Notes: generated by a model from the letters alone, not told the origin. 53,093 nt of DNA from an uncultured Bacilli bacterium (GCA_934096605.1 CAKOMI010000004.1:1-53093), one strand, 5' to 3'; numbered from the stretch's first letter, positions 24,555 to 34,074 are shown. Program-made: numbers and translations.

Positions 24555-26551
24555 ATCATCCGTCTCCTTAATATATCACCAGTCATTTGTATTTCTGCAA
24601 GTCGTTCTAATCTCTTTTCATCTCCATGTGCCCACATAGATTCAAATGCTGCTCTAGGTTCTGCTCCAACCTGGCTCATAAAGTCTCTTACTACTTCAAA
24701 ATGCTCATCATCAACAGCCGATAAACCAACTGCAGTTGCAAATTTTTGGGATATATCCATTTCTAAATCCCCACTAGAATAATTATGATTAATCACGTCA
24801 TCAATACTTATTACCTGTTGTTTTGTAAAAGCAATAAAATCCATTGTTAATTCCTCACCTATTAATGCTCTTAACATTTCTGGTTGATGAGTTCTATATA
24901 GCATTTTTGAAGCCATTTCCCATTTTCTCGGGTCAGCGTTAGGCTTATCTCCTGTATATGACGTTCTTAAAACGTCAAAGCCACTATAAGATTTATATGC
25001 TATATAGGCATATATAGATGGATGGATTTTTGTCTCCGGTTCCTTTTCAATATAATCTAGTCTTTCATATCTTTCTTTAGGTGTAGAGGCCCATTTTAGC
25101 CAACTATCTGTTGTAGTATTAATGTAAACATGAGCAAATCTATTAAATAGTGGCTCGGCCATTTGATTAGCCGCTAATGAATCATTCAGATCATTTCCGG
25201 CGGCAACTATCCTTGCATTGGATGGTAATTTCCATGTTCCATTAACCTCACCATCTAATATTATATTAAATGCCATGCCTTGTATTGAAGGAAGAGCATT
25301 CGTAAGTTCATCAAAGAATATAATATGAATTTTATCTGGTTCTGCTTCACATTTTTCTTTTACTTTCTTAAACCATGTTGGTGGCACGTCAAGCATTTCC
25401 CCAGTATCTGCATTATAAACACTTTTACCATTTAAACTATCAGGAGTGGCATTTCGCATATATATTATTTCGCAATCCGGATCTAATTGTTTTACTCTGG
25501 CCGATTTACCATCACTTGACCTACCATGCAAAAATACCGAAATATTGCTTTCCACTGCCCCTCTTATTATATCCTCTTCTGATACTAAGTCAAAGTTGAA
25601 ATTATAAGGGTTTTGAATTCTTGTTATGGCTTTTTTTATTATGTTATAAGAATTAAGATTAGCAAAAGATGTATCTTCGTATTTCTTATTTTTCTGTTCT
25701 TCAGTAAAATTATCAGCTTGTTTCAAATTTGCAGTTTGCGATTTTACTTTACTTGGTATTATATCTTTTGAAAAATATTCATCCATAAATTTTTTTATTT
25801 CAGTTTCTTCAAAATCACCTTTATAATTTCTTATGTTTTTAAACTGGGCTCCAGCAAAAAGTAGTTTTTTAGCAAGCATTGTATTCGATTTTTCATCTAC
25901 TAGCCAAATTACTGGTTCAACAGAAACCCAATACATATCTCCTTTACGAATTCTTCTACCATCAGACAAAATAGCCCCATCACAATTCAAATCGCCAATA
26001 AATTTAATATATTTTTTACCATCATATTCATATTCGATATGAGTTCTAGCTTTAAAAAGTGTCTTAGCATCATAAAAAACAATAGAATCTGTAGTATAAT
26101 TCTTGCCTGTAATTATTAACTTATTATTTTTATATGCCATGTATAATTCATGAGAATAGTTTTCATCAACAATCATTTGTGGATATTCGCCATATTCAAC
26201 TTCCATAATTCCATTGACAATTCTTGCATTGGAAGAATTTGCTCGAATTGAAGAGTAAGGCAAAACTGGTCGAACACTGCTTTCACGAAAATTAACTCCC
26301 AAACCATCTCTTAAAATCCCATGAGAGTTTACATTTAGGGCATCACCAAATCCATCAGGTGATTTTGCCCACCACCAACCTGTTCTATCTTTTAAAGTAT
26401 TTCCTTCACTAGTATAACAATCTTGTCTTGCATGACCGCCTAATAAAATAGCAAAATCAGTTATAGCACTTGCGGCACCATATTTTTTTATAATGTCTAA
26501 GCTATTATCTCCAGAAATTTGTTCTTTTGTTAAAAAAGTAAATTCACTCAT
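24551..26551 (-). CDS. MoxR-like AAA+ ATPase with N-terminal DUF6273-like domain
   Basis: 666 residues. Residues about 20-240 resemble the DUF6273 domain: DRTGWWWAKSP, VNSHG, SSVRPVLPYSS, then YWVSVEPVIWLVDE and LLFAGAQF. AAA+ core: Walker A GRSSDGKS (343-350), Walker B IIFFDELT (410-417), sensor 1 region AAGNDLNDS, arginine-finger segment EPLFNRFAHV. This fusion of a surface-protein type domain with a cytosolic ATPase is unusual. Strong AGGAGGTGA ribosome site. Works with the VWA/metallopeptidase protein two genes downstream. Confidence 0.85.
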   Translation of the reverse strand: MSEFTFLTKEQISGDNSLDIIKKYGAASAITDFAILLGGHARQDCYTSEGNTLKDRTGWWWAKSPDGFGDALNVNSHGILRDGLGVNFRESSVRPVLPYSSIRANSSNARIVNGIMEVEYGEYPQMIVDENYSHELYMAYKNNKLIITGKNYTTDSIVFYDAKTLFKARTHIEYEYDGKKYIKFIGDLNCDGAILSDGRRIRKGDMYWVSVEPVIWLVDEKSNTMLAKKLLFAGAQFKNIRNYKGDFEETEIKKFMDEYFSKDIIPSKVKSQTANLKQADNFTEEQKNKKYEDTSFANLNSYNIIKKAITRIQNPYNFNFDLVSEEDIIRGAVESNISVFLHGRSSDGKSARVKQLDPDCEIIYMRNATPDSLNGKSVYNADTGEMLDVPPTWFKKVKEKCEAEPDKIHIIFFDELTNALPSIQGMAFNIILDGEVNGTWKLPSNARIVAAGNDLNDSLAANQMAEPLFNRFAHVYINTTTDSWLKWASTPKERYERLDYIEKEPETKIHPSIYAYIAYKSYSGFDVLRTSYTGDKPNADPRKWEMASKMLYRTHQPEMLRALIGEELTMDFIAFTKQQVISIDDVINHNYSSGDLEMDISQKFATAVGLSAVDDEHFEVVRDFMSQVGAEPRAAFESMWAHGDEKRLERLAEIQMTGDILRRRMI

Positions 26552-26565
26552 ATATAAGTCACCTC

Positions 26566-27390
26566 CTATAGCCTTCTTCTAATACCACTAAATTCCTCAT
26601 CCGTTAAAGGCATACCATACCTAAATCTATCTTCTAATGAATACTGCATCATTTTCATTTCCATTACATATTCATCTTCATCATAAAATTCTAGCTTACT
26701 AAAATCTAAAAGTTCTTTTTTTATCTTATTATTTTTATAGCAATTGTTATCATATATTTCCAAATTATAAAAATCCATCAAACTTAAAATTGGAGCCATT
26801 TCATCATATGCATACACTAAGCATTCAGCAAATTCATTTTTGAAAAACTCATAAATATCTGGATAATCAAAACTCCTTAACATTTTAAGTGTTTTACTTA
26901 AAGCAAAATAATAATAACTTCTATTAATAGGATATAAAAGATATAAACCTTCATAAAAATCTAAATAATCTTCTTTAATAAAAGGATCAATTGCTAAATC
27001 ACTCATTTCAATATTAAAGGTTTTAAAGATATTTGTATCCAATGTCTTAATACCATCACTAAATTGTTTAAATGATTCCATATTTTTAAAATTAACTAGT
27101 AAAATTTCAGTTAAATAAGCATAAATAAATGGATATATTTCTTTTTCATCAATTTCATAATCCCTAATCATATTTAGAGCATTATCAATTATACGTTCTG
27201 GATTTAACATTATTTTATTCCTTCTATGATCATATAAAAATTCATCACCCTCAATATATAGCTTACCAAAACCATCAAAATAACCTAGTAATTGCATATC
27301 ATTTAAAATAGCTTTAGTAACACTTAAAATAAAACCTTTAATATTTTTTCTGTTTGCATAATTATTAAAAATAGATTGTAAATCTTGCAT
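26566..27390 (-). CDS. Metallopeptidase-like paralogue with lost zinc site (copy 3)
   Basis: 274 residues, no signal peptide. It aligns by eye with the next three upstream proteins: the C-terminal block FYDEDEYV to EDRFRYGMPL is shared. Where the active paralogues have HExxH it reads YLTEILLVNF, and where they have FERDA it reads INRSY, so zinc ligands are gone. GGGGGG precedes the ATG. Likely a structural paralogue or pseudo-enzyme in the same complex. Confidence 0.6.
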   Translation of the reverse strand: MQDLQSIFNNYANRKNIKGFILSVTKAILNDMQLLGYFDGFGKLYIEGDEFLYDHRRNKIMLNPERIIDNALNMIRDYEIDEKEIYPFIYAYLTEILLVNFKNMESFKQFSDGIKTLDTNIFKTFNIEMSDLAIDPFIKEDYLDFYEGLYLLYPINRSYYYFALSKTLKMLRSFDYPDIYEFFKNEFAECLVYAYDEMAPILSLMDFYNLEIYDNNCYKNNKIKKELLDFSKLEFYDEDEYVMEMKMMQYSLEDRFRYGMPLTDEEFSGIRRRL

Positions 27391-27410
27391 ATAATTCCCC
27401 CCATTCTAAC

Positions 27411-28253
27411 CTATAAAACTAATTTTCTTGTAATCGTATCTATTTCGTCACTTGAAACATACATTCCTAATTTAAAGCGCTCTTCTAATGGATAAAGAAG
27501 CATATTCTCACGCATAATTTCTTCATCTTCATCATAAAAAGGTAACCTTTCAAAATCTAAAAAGCATCTTTTAATTCTTTTGTTTTCTTCTTCGTTATTG
27601 CTAAAAACAACTTCTTCAAAATTTCTTCTAACTATCTCTAATGGAGCAAGTCCAGATATATAAGGTGAAATTAAAAATTGTACAAATTCATCTTGGAAAA
27701 ATTTGGCTATCTTTTCATAACCTGTATCTTTAACCATCATAAGTGTATTTTTTAAAGCAAGATAACTAGCTGTCCTCATAAAAGGCAAAAAAATTCTATT
27801 TTCTTCATGAAAATTTAAATACCAACTCATTATTAATGGATGAACATTCATGCTTGTTAAATTATAATTTTCTACGTTTAAAACATCCGCTAAAAGACTA
27901 TTATCATTGTTTTCAATCAATTTAAAATTTCTAGCTAATCCAAAAAGATTTAAAAGCGACTCACTTGTATAAGCACACAAAAAAGGGTATCTATCTTCTT
28001 CTGATATATTTTCAAAGTTTGCCCTTTCTAAGGCCGTATCAATTATAAATCCGGGATTTAGTAAAATTTTTCTGTCATCAAAATTATAACCACATTCAAT
28101 ATCTTGTTCCAGTATACCATAACCTAAAAAATAATCTTTTAAATCTATATTTTCCAAAACAATTGAACTTAAACTTAAAAAAAAATTTTTAAAATCCTTA
28201 ATATCCCTGCTATAACTAGTAAATATTTCTTTTAATCCTGGCATTTTCATCAC
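27411..28253 (-). CDS. Metallopeptidase-like paralogue with lost zinc site (copy 2)
   Basis: 280 residues. C-terminal block FYDEDEEI to EERFKLGMYV matches its neighbour. The HExxH position reads AYTSESLLNLF and the third-ligand position FMRTASY, so it too is predicted inactive. The start may be GTG at 28253 or one of two close in-frame ATGs; the ribosome site is weak. About 20 bases separate it from the next gene. Confidence 0.6.
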   Translation of the reverse strand: MMKMPGLKEIFTSYSRDIKDFKNFFLSLSSIVLENIDLKDYFLGYGILEQDIECGYNFDDRKILLNPGFIIDTALERANFENISEEDRYPFLCAYTSESLLNLFGLARNFKLIENNDNSLLADVLNVENYNLTSMNVHPLIMSWYLNFHEENRIFLPFMRTASYLALKNTLMMVKDTGYEKIAKFFQDEFVQFLISPYISGLAPLEIVRRNFEEVVFSNNEEENKRIKRCFLDFERLPFYDEDEEIMRENMLLYPLEERFKLGMYVSSDEIDTITRKLVL

Positions 28254-28284
28254 TCTTTCTAATACTATTATTACTTACTCTAAA

Positions 28285-28929
28285 CTATAAAGTTCTAGCT
28301 AAAATCATTCCTTTTATCTCTTCATCTCGTCTTATATCATCACTAAACCTATGAAGAAGACACGCTTTTCTTAGTAAAGCATCTGCATCTATTGCACTCC
28401 ATTTTCTTAAAAAGAACATGTCATCAATAACTAATCCTATCTCATCATAATAACTATTCTTAATAATTGCTCTTACTATTTTATAAGCAAAAATATCTGC
28501 TTCTCTTTCCCATACAAACAAATCATGATACTTTTGGTAAAATTCATAAGTAGCCCTTCTTTCTCTATCAGTCATACTAACGCTATTAAATGTAGCCTCT
28601 TTATCTTGTAAAACATGTTTTATTTCATGTAAATAAATGTTCATTATTTTAACATATATAAACTCCGTAAAATGCTCTTTCTTCAATTTATAAGCACTAG
28701 CTACCATTAAGATAAATTGAAACGTTTGTTCTAGATCAACTAATATTTTCTTAGTATGCAAACTATAAGCCATTATAAAAGAGGTCTCACGTCTTTTCTC
28801 TAATCCCTTAAAACTTTCTATTTTGAGGTTCTCAATAACACATTTATTTATTTTATAAAGAAAAGTCATTACTTCTTCTTCATTTAAAATAGCACATTCT
28901 AAAATAACTCTTAATTCTTCTATCATCAT
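28285..28929 (-). CDS. HExxH metallopeptidase-like protein (copy 1b)
   Basis: 214 residues. LHEIKHVLQ (His101, Glu102, His105) and WEREAD with Glu141 as possible third ligand. The shared C-terminal block of the paralogues is missing or reduced, making this the shortest copy. Its ATG overlaps the TGA of the upstream gene by four bases. Predicted zinc-dependent hydrolase of unknown substrate. Confidence 0.6.
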   Translation of the reverse strand: MMIEELRVILECAILNEEEVMTFLYKINKCVIENLKIESFKGLEKRRETSFIMAYSLHTKKILVDLEQTFQFILMVASAYKLKKEHFTEFIYVKIMNIYLHEIKHVLQDKEATFNSVSMTDRERRATYEFYQKYHDLFVWEREADIFAYKIVRAIIKNSYYDEIGLVIDDMFFLRKWSAIDADALLRKACLLHRFSDDIRRDEEIKGMILARTL

Positions 28930-29705
28930 TGCCTACCATACTTATATTTTTCTAAAGGCGTTAAATAAAGTCCCCATCTATATCTTTCTTTTGTACTTAT
29001 TAATAATGATTTTAAATTTCTTAAATAAACACTTTCATGATACATTGGTAAACTCTTATAATCAAACATAACCGCCCACATTTCTTGATTTTCAATTCCT
29101 TTAATTAATCTTTCCATTGGACATAAAGAAGAATTATAACGATCTAAATAACATTTAAAATAGTATTCCAAATTTCTAGAAATAAATTGATCATTAATTA
29201 AAGAACTAACTTGTTTCATAATAGTAAGGCTTGTTATAATTGCATCTCTTTCAAAAGGAAAGTATGCGTGATACATTTCATAAAAATAGTATAATTCATT
29301 TCGTTTGGAATGATTTATATATTCGTCATTTAAAACGAAGATCGAACTTCTAAGCATAAGGTATTCCAAAGTATTAGGTTTCGCACTTATAATATAATTT
29401 TGCCTTGCATGAACCAGTTCATGTAAAACGCATTTCATAATTTTTTCATAAAATATTGTTTTATTATAGTCTTCTAAATGATTCATCAAACACGCTTTGG
29501 CATTAACCCTTATTACTTTCGTATAAAAGTCATAACCTGCTAATTTATAGCTAGAAGCAGCATTAGCCACAATATTAATACCAGAAACCATCGTATCAAT
29601 TTGATTATATTTTAAATAAATGTTTACGGTTTCTCTAATAAACTTTTCCGCACTACCGTCATCACGAATATATTTTTCTAAAAGACCAGCTAACTCTTCA
29701 ATCAT
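28926..29705 (-). CDS. HExxH metallopeptidase-like protein (copy 1a), first gene of the cassette
   Basis: 259 residues. LHELVHARQ (His95, Glu96, His99) and FERDA with Glu152. The C-terminal block MYHESVYL to KERYRWGLYL links it to the two decayed paralogues. No signal peptide, so probably cytoplasmic. Directly behind a consensus sigma-A promoter, with GGGGG as ribosome site. Confidence 0.65.
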   Translation of the reverse strand: MIEELAGLLEKYIRDDGSAEKFIRETVNIYLKYNQIDTMVSGINIVANAASSYKLAGYDFYTKVIRVNAKACLMNHLEDYNKTIFYEKIMKCVLHELVHARQNYIISAKPNTLEYLMLRSSIFVLNDEYINHSKRNELYYFYEMYHAYFPFERDAIITSLTIMKQVSSLINDQFISRNLEYYFKCYLDRYNSSLCPMERLIKGIENQEMWAVMFDYKSLPMYHESVYLRNLKSLLISTKERYRWGLYLTPLEKYKYGRQ

Positions 29706-29729
29706 AAAACCCCCACATTTCGTACGGTT

Positions 29730-29758
29730 ATTCTATTACTATTTTTTTTAATTGTCAA
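29730..29758 (-). promoter_or_regulatory. Sigma-A promoter of the MoxR/VWA cassette
   Basis: Minus strand -35 TTGACA (29753-29758), 17-nt spacer, -10 TAGAAT (29730-29735). It is divergent from the sporulation promoter of gerA. Confidence 0.75.
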
Positions 29759-29763
29759 TTTAA

Positions 29764-29792
29764 GAATAATTAAAAATTTATTCTCCATATTA
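29764..29792 (+). promoter_or_regulatory. Sigma-G type promoter of the ger operon
   Basis: -35 GAATA (29764-29768) fits GHATR, 17-nt spacer, -10 CATATTA (29786-29792) fits CATNHTA exactly. Sigma-G acts in the forespore, where germinant receptors are made. GGTGAGG and ATG follow within 20 nt. Confidence 0.75.
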
Positions 29793-29806
29793 TAAATGGT
29801 GAGGTT

Positions 29807-31240
29807 ATGGAAAATAAAATTGTTACAAATATAAAAAAAGAATTTATAGATAATACAGACTTAGTAATTAAAAAGGTTAATATTACTAAATTTAAAGATA
29901 TTTATGTTATTTACTTAGAAAGTGTTACTGGTAGTGATAAAGTAAATGAATATGTTTTAAAGAATATTACTCTTTTAAATGCTTTAAAAAAAGTTAGTTT
30001 AAGTAAACTTCAAAGTACTATTCCCGCACCCCACACTGTTATTTTAAAAAGTAAAGAAGAAATTGAGTTTTATATCACTAATGGATTTACAATAATTATT
30101 AGAAATAATGAGATTTTAGCCGTTGAAACTAAAGCTGATATTAACCGTGGAATCCCAGAACCAACAACACAACAAGCTGTGTTTGGTCCCAAAGATGCTT
30201 TTACTGAAAACATTCAAATTAATCTTGGCTTAGTAAAAAGACGAATTAAAAGCCATACTCTAAAAGTCAAAAGTAAAGTCTTGGGGCGTAAAACCCTTAC
30301 TATGACTAACATTTTATATTTTGAGGATATTGCCGATGATGAATTAATCCAAAGTGTTTTAAATGAACTTGATAAAATTGATATAGATGGTATTTTAGAT
30401 TCTGGTGAACTAGCCCTTTTCTTAGAAAGTAACAATAAATCTCATTTTCCAACTGTCTTAAAGACAGAAAGACCTGATCATACTTGTAACGCCTTACTAG
30501 AAGGTAAAATAGTTATTTTAGTTGATACATCTCCTTTTGCTTTAATTGTGCCCGCTTTTTTTGCTGACTTTGTTAATCCTATAACTGATAACTATATTAA
30601 AGAACAAAATATTAACTTTTTAAAAATAGTAAGATTTATTTGCTTTTTTATTACTATGCTGACACCAGCGATTTATATTGCTTTAATTAATTATAATTCA
30701 GAAACTATTCCGACATCTCTTTTAATAAACTTTAGTAAACAACGAGCAAGTGTACCTTTTCCAAGTATTATTGAAGCTATTATTATGTTATTTATTTATG
30801 AAATATTAAGGGAAAGTGATATAAGGTTTCCTAATTCTTATGGTAGTGCGATTTCAATACTTGGTGCTTTAATACTAGGAGAAGCTGCGGTAAACGCGGG
30901 ATTTGTAAGTCCTATTATGATTATTGTTGTTGCTTTTACATTTATTACTAGTCTTTTATTTACAGAACAAGAATTAGTACAAGCTGCTAGACACTTTAGA
31001 ATAATCTTTCTTTTTCTTGCTGCTATCTATGGCTTATACGGTATAGTTCTTGCTTTTATATATTTTATTATTCATATAACTAATATTAAAACTTTTTCAA
31101 TGCCATATTTTTATCCTCTTTCTCCTTTTAAAAAAGATTATTTATTTAAGGGCTTATTAAAGAAGAATATTACGAAAGATACTAAGAGAAGTAAGTTACT
31201 TGCTAGTAAAAATATAACACGAGAAAGAAGGTTTAATTAA
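29807..31240 (+). CDS. gerA: Spore germinant receptor subunit A (GerAA family)
   Basis: 477 residues, normal for GerAA. A soluble N-terminal half with the family segments EFYITNGFTIII and GIPEPTTQQAVFGPKDAF, then membrane helices from about 275, containing PAIYIALINYNSETIP, LRESDIRFPN and ALILGEAAVNAGFVSP. Sits in the inner membrane of the spore and senses nutrients together with the B and C subunits. First gene of a typical A-C-B operon; the stop overlaps the gerC start (TAATG). Confidence 0.95.
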   Translation: MENKIVTNIKKEFIDNTDLVIKKVNITKFKDIYVIYLESVTGSDKVNEYVLKNITLLNALKKVSLSKLQSTIPAPHTVILKSKEEIEFYITNGFTIIIRNNEILAVETKADINRGIPEPTTQQAVFGPKDAFTENIQINLGLVKRRIKSHTLKVKSKVLGRKTLTMTNILYFEDIADDELIQSVLNELDKIDIDGILDSGELALFLESNNKSHFPTVLKTERPDHTCNALLEGKIVILVDTSPFALIVPAFFADFVNPITDNYIKEQNINFLKIVRFICFFITMLTPAIYIALINYNSETIPTSLLINFSKQRASVPFPSIIEAIIMLFIYEILRESDIRFPNSYGSAISILGALILGEAAVNAGFVSPIMIIVVAFTFITSLLFTEQELVQAARHFRIIFLFLAAIYGLYGIVLAFIYFIIHITNIKTFSMPYFYPLSPFKKDYLFKGLLKKNITKDTKRSKLLASKNITRERRFN

Positions 31241-32316
31241 TGATAAAAACAATAATTTTGCTAATAATCATTTTATTATCAACTGGTTGCTATGATTATT
31301 CAGAGTTAAACGAATTAGCAATCATTACAGGTATAAGTATTGATTATAAAGATGATTATGAAGTAACTTATGAGATATTATCCACTAAAAATTCTAGTGA
31401 AGAAGAAAGTGATAATAAAAGTTATTATATAAGTGGAAGGGGTAATAGTCTTAGTGAAGCTGTTATAGCTACGAATGAAAAATTAAGTTTTATTCCTAAT
31501 ACGTCACATATTAAGGCTATTATTATTGATGAAAAAATTGCTAATGAAAAATTACAAGAAACAGTTGATTATATAATAAGAGATCCAGAGATTCATAATG
31601 CTTTTTATTTATGTGTTGCCGAAGGTGCTACTGCTAAGGAAATACTTTCTTCAAGTAGTAAGGAAACGCCTATTATTTCTGAGGCTATAGAAAATATGGC
31701 TAAAACTGGTAATAAAAATTATAGTTTATCTAATACTGATACTTTTGAAGAGTTTATTAGTAAATTAATTGATGAACATATAGATGGTGTGTTAAATATT
31801 GTTACCAAAGATAATGAAAACATCTATTTAAATGGAGTTGCATTATTTAAAAATGATAAACTTGTCACAAAAATTAATAAAGAAGAAACCGGGCTATTAA
31901 ATATTTTAAATAATAATTCTAATAACTATCTTATCAAAACTAAATGTGATGAAGATAATTATATTACTATTTCTTTATATGCAAATAAAGGGACAAAAAT
32001 TAAAATAGATAATGAAATAGATATTACATCTAACTTAACAGGAAGAATCATTGAAGATAACTGTAATATTGATTTTAAAGACCCTGATAACTATCAAAGA
32101 ATAAGTGATTTATTTATTCCAGAAATAACTACAAAATATAATGATTTTTTAAATAAAATTAAAAGTTATGAAGTAGATCCACTAGGTATCAAAAATATTT
32201 ATTACAAACAAACTAGACAAGTACTTAGTGATTGGTATACTTACGATAATAAAATACACATTAATTTGAATGTAAATAAAAATGGGTTAGTATTTGAGGT
32301 GAAAACAAATGGATAA
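31240..32316 (+). CDS. gerC: Spore germination lipoprotein, Ger(x)C family
   Basis: 358 residues. Signal peptide with lipobox STGC, then YDYSELNELAIITGI, the conserved Ger(x)C start, and the HIKAIIIDEKIA segment. Anchored by lipid to the outer face of the spore inner membrane. Overlaps gerB by eight bases. Confidence 0.93.
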   Translation: MIKTIILLIIILLSTGCYDYSELNELAIITGISIDYKDDYEVTYEILSTKNSSEEESDNKSYYISGRGNSLSEAVIATNEKLSFIPNTSHIKAIIIDEKIANEKLQETVDYIIRDPEIHNAFYLCVAEGATAKEILSSSSKETPIISEAIENMAKTGNKNYSLSNTDTFEEFISKLIDEHIDGVLNIVTKDNENIYLNGVALFKNDKLVTKINKEETGLLNILNNNSNNYLIKTKCDEDNYITISLYANKGTKIKIDNEIDITSNLTGRIIEDNCNIDFKDPDNYQRISDLFIPEITTKYNDFLNKIKSYEVDPLGIKNIYYKQTRQVLSDWYTYDNKIHINLNVNKNGLVFEVKTNG

Positions 32317-33295
32317 TACAAAAACATGGGCAGTATCTTTATTTATTGGGATAAGCTTTTATTTAGGGTTTGGGTACTCACTTTTACTATCTATAACAAA
32401 CACTGATGCTTTAATTAGTTTAATATTGGGTAGCACAGTAGGTTTTGGTATTATTTGGGGGTTAGAATATTTAAAAGAAAAATGGGTTGATAATAATGTC
32501 TTAAATAGAATATTAATAACTATCTTTAGTTTATTTTTATATAGTCAAATAGTCTTTATCTTTCAAACGTTTGCTTCTAGTTTCTTTTTACTTAAAACAC
32601 CTATTTGGTTTTTAGGGCTACCTATTCCCTTTTTAATATATAAAATAAGTAAACAAGGGGTTAAAACTATTGGTTTACTAGCCGAATCTTTAGTTCCTAT
32701 CGCTCTATTTTTAATATTATTAACTTACTTTGGACTACTTAAAAACATTAAATTAGATTATTTAACACCTATATTTAAAACAAATACAATTGATATATTT
32801 AAAGGGAGTCTTTTAGTTGCCATGTATTCTAGTACTCCTTACTTTCTTCTTTTAAATATTCCTTTAGATAAAAATAAGTTAAAAGTTAAGTTTTTAGTAT
32901 GTCAAATTCTTTTAACTATTACTTGCTTCTTTATTATAACTACTCTTGGTCCTAACTTAATAAGTATCTATCGTTACCCAGAATATATGCTCTTAAAAGA
33001 AATAAACATTTTTAATTTTATGGAAAAAGTAGAAAATATAATATCTATTACTTGGCTTTTTAGTTTATTTATTCTATTATCTTTATGTGGTTATAATTTA
33101 AAAGAAAATCTACAATTTAAAAATAAAGACTATTTATTTATTATTAGTCTAATTCTTCTTTATTTATTCTCTCTTTTAGAAAGCACCCACTATATCGAAG
33201 AATTAAAAGTATATTATATTTTAATGTATATTTTTTTAGGATTTATTAGTTTATTTTTTCTTATTAATTTATTAACAAGAAAAAAGATATCTTAA
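32309..33295 (+). CDS. gerB: Spore germinant receptor permease subunit (GerAB family)
   Basis: 328 residues with about ten membrane helices, a member of the amino-acid/polyamine/organocation superfamily; slightly shorter than the usual 360. TLGPNLISIYRYPEY is the family's conserved central block. Forms the ligand-binding channel of the receptor. Last gene of the ger operon; ends inside a bidirectional terminator. Confidence 0.92.
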   Translation: MDNTKTWAVSLFIGISFYLGFGYSLLLSITNTDALISLILGSTVGFGIIWGLEYLKEKWVDNNVLNRILITIFSLFLYSQIVFIFQTFASSFFLLKTPIWFLGLPIPFLIYKISKQGVKTIGLLAESLVPIALFLILLTYFGLLKNIKLDYLTPIFKTNTIDIFKGSLLVAMYSSTPYFLLLNIPLDKNKLKVKFLVCQILLTITCFFIITTLGPNLISIYRYPEYMLLKEINIFNFMEKVENIISITWLFSLFILLSLCGYNLKENLQFKNKDYLFIISLILLYLFSLLESTHYIEELKVYYILMYIFLGFISLFFLINLLTRKKIS

Positions 33296-33319
33296 ACAAC
33301 TTGTTTATTGATATCTTTT
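33282..33319. terminator. Bidirectional terminator covering both stop codons of gerB and the TPR gene
   Basis: AAAAGATATC (33282-33291) pairs perfectly with GATATCTTTT (33310-33319), with an inner AAACAA/TTGTTT pairing. The last codons of two converging genes lie within the stem. Confidence 0.85.
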
Positions 33320-34074
33320 CTTATACTATCTAAATAATTAAACAATTCTTTATTTTCTCTAATTTCTTTGATTAAAGATAATTCATATAAAAATCTTTTA
33401 TTCTCTTCTTTAATACCAATTTTAACATTTTCTTTAGTAATTATTTTTTTAATCTCTTTCGTACTTGTAGGCCATTTAAGACGTTTATATTTTTTTTCTA
33501 AAAAATCTATTTCATTTTTACTAAGTTCGTCTTCTTTATCATAAAAAAGGGCTAGTTTATATAAAGCATATGCTACCTTTACTTTACCAAGTATTTGATA
33601 ATATAACCCATAGTACATATAGTATCTTCTTAAGTCAAAAGTATTATATATAAAATCATAAGCATATTTTATAGTATTTAACATTTTATCATAATCACCC
33701 ATTAGCTTATGAGTTTCAGCTTTTTCAAATAAGGTGTTAGTATTAAAAGGATTATAACTATACGCATTATTAATATTTATAAGGGCTTCTTTAAATTCAC
33801 CATTTTCATTGTTAATATAAGCTTTCATTAAATAGGCTCTGTCAAGGACTCTTGGACTCCAAATAACGTCTTCTTTAGTAGTTAAAAAATCTTTTCTAAA
33901 ATAAGCATAGTATTCGATAAAATCTCTAAAACATAGAAAAGGTGGATTATTCTTGGTATCTTTTAAAGCTTCTTCTATATATTTATCTAATAGAACATTA
34001 GCTTTTTCATATTCATGGATTTCAATTAAATCATCAGCTTCTTCAACCCATACTTCTAAATCTCTATTATTCAT
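33292..34074 (-). CDS. TPR-repeat protein
   Basis: 260 residues, cytoplasmic, all-helical. Repeating helix pairs, for example AYSYNPFNTNTLFEKAETHKL and YMYYGLYYQILGKVKVAYALY, show the TPR spacing of small and large residues. A scaffold for protein contacts; partner unknown. Its ATG lies inside the end of miaB (eight-base overlap), a conserved-looking link worth noting but not explained. Confidence 0.65.
   Translation of the reverse strand: MNNRDLEVWVEEADDLIEIHEYEKANVLLDKYIEEALKDTKNNPPFLCFRDFIEYYAYFRKDFLTTKEDVIWSPRVLDRAYLMKAYINNENGEFKEALININNAYSYNPFNTNTLFEKAETHKLMGDYDKMLNTIKYAYDFIYNTFDLRRYYMYYGLYYQILGKVKVAYALYKLALFYDKEDELSKNEIDFLEKKYKRLKWPTSTKEIKKIITKENVKIGIKEENKRFLYELSLIKEIRENKELFNYLDSIRKDINKQVV

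Noticed and set aside
22665..29705. MoxR/VWA cassette as a prophage or integrated mobile element
   Set aside because: No integrase, transposase, attachment repeats or phage structural genes; base composition resembles the neighbours.
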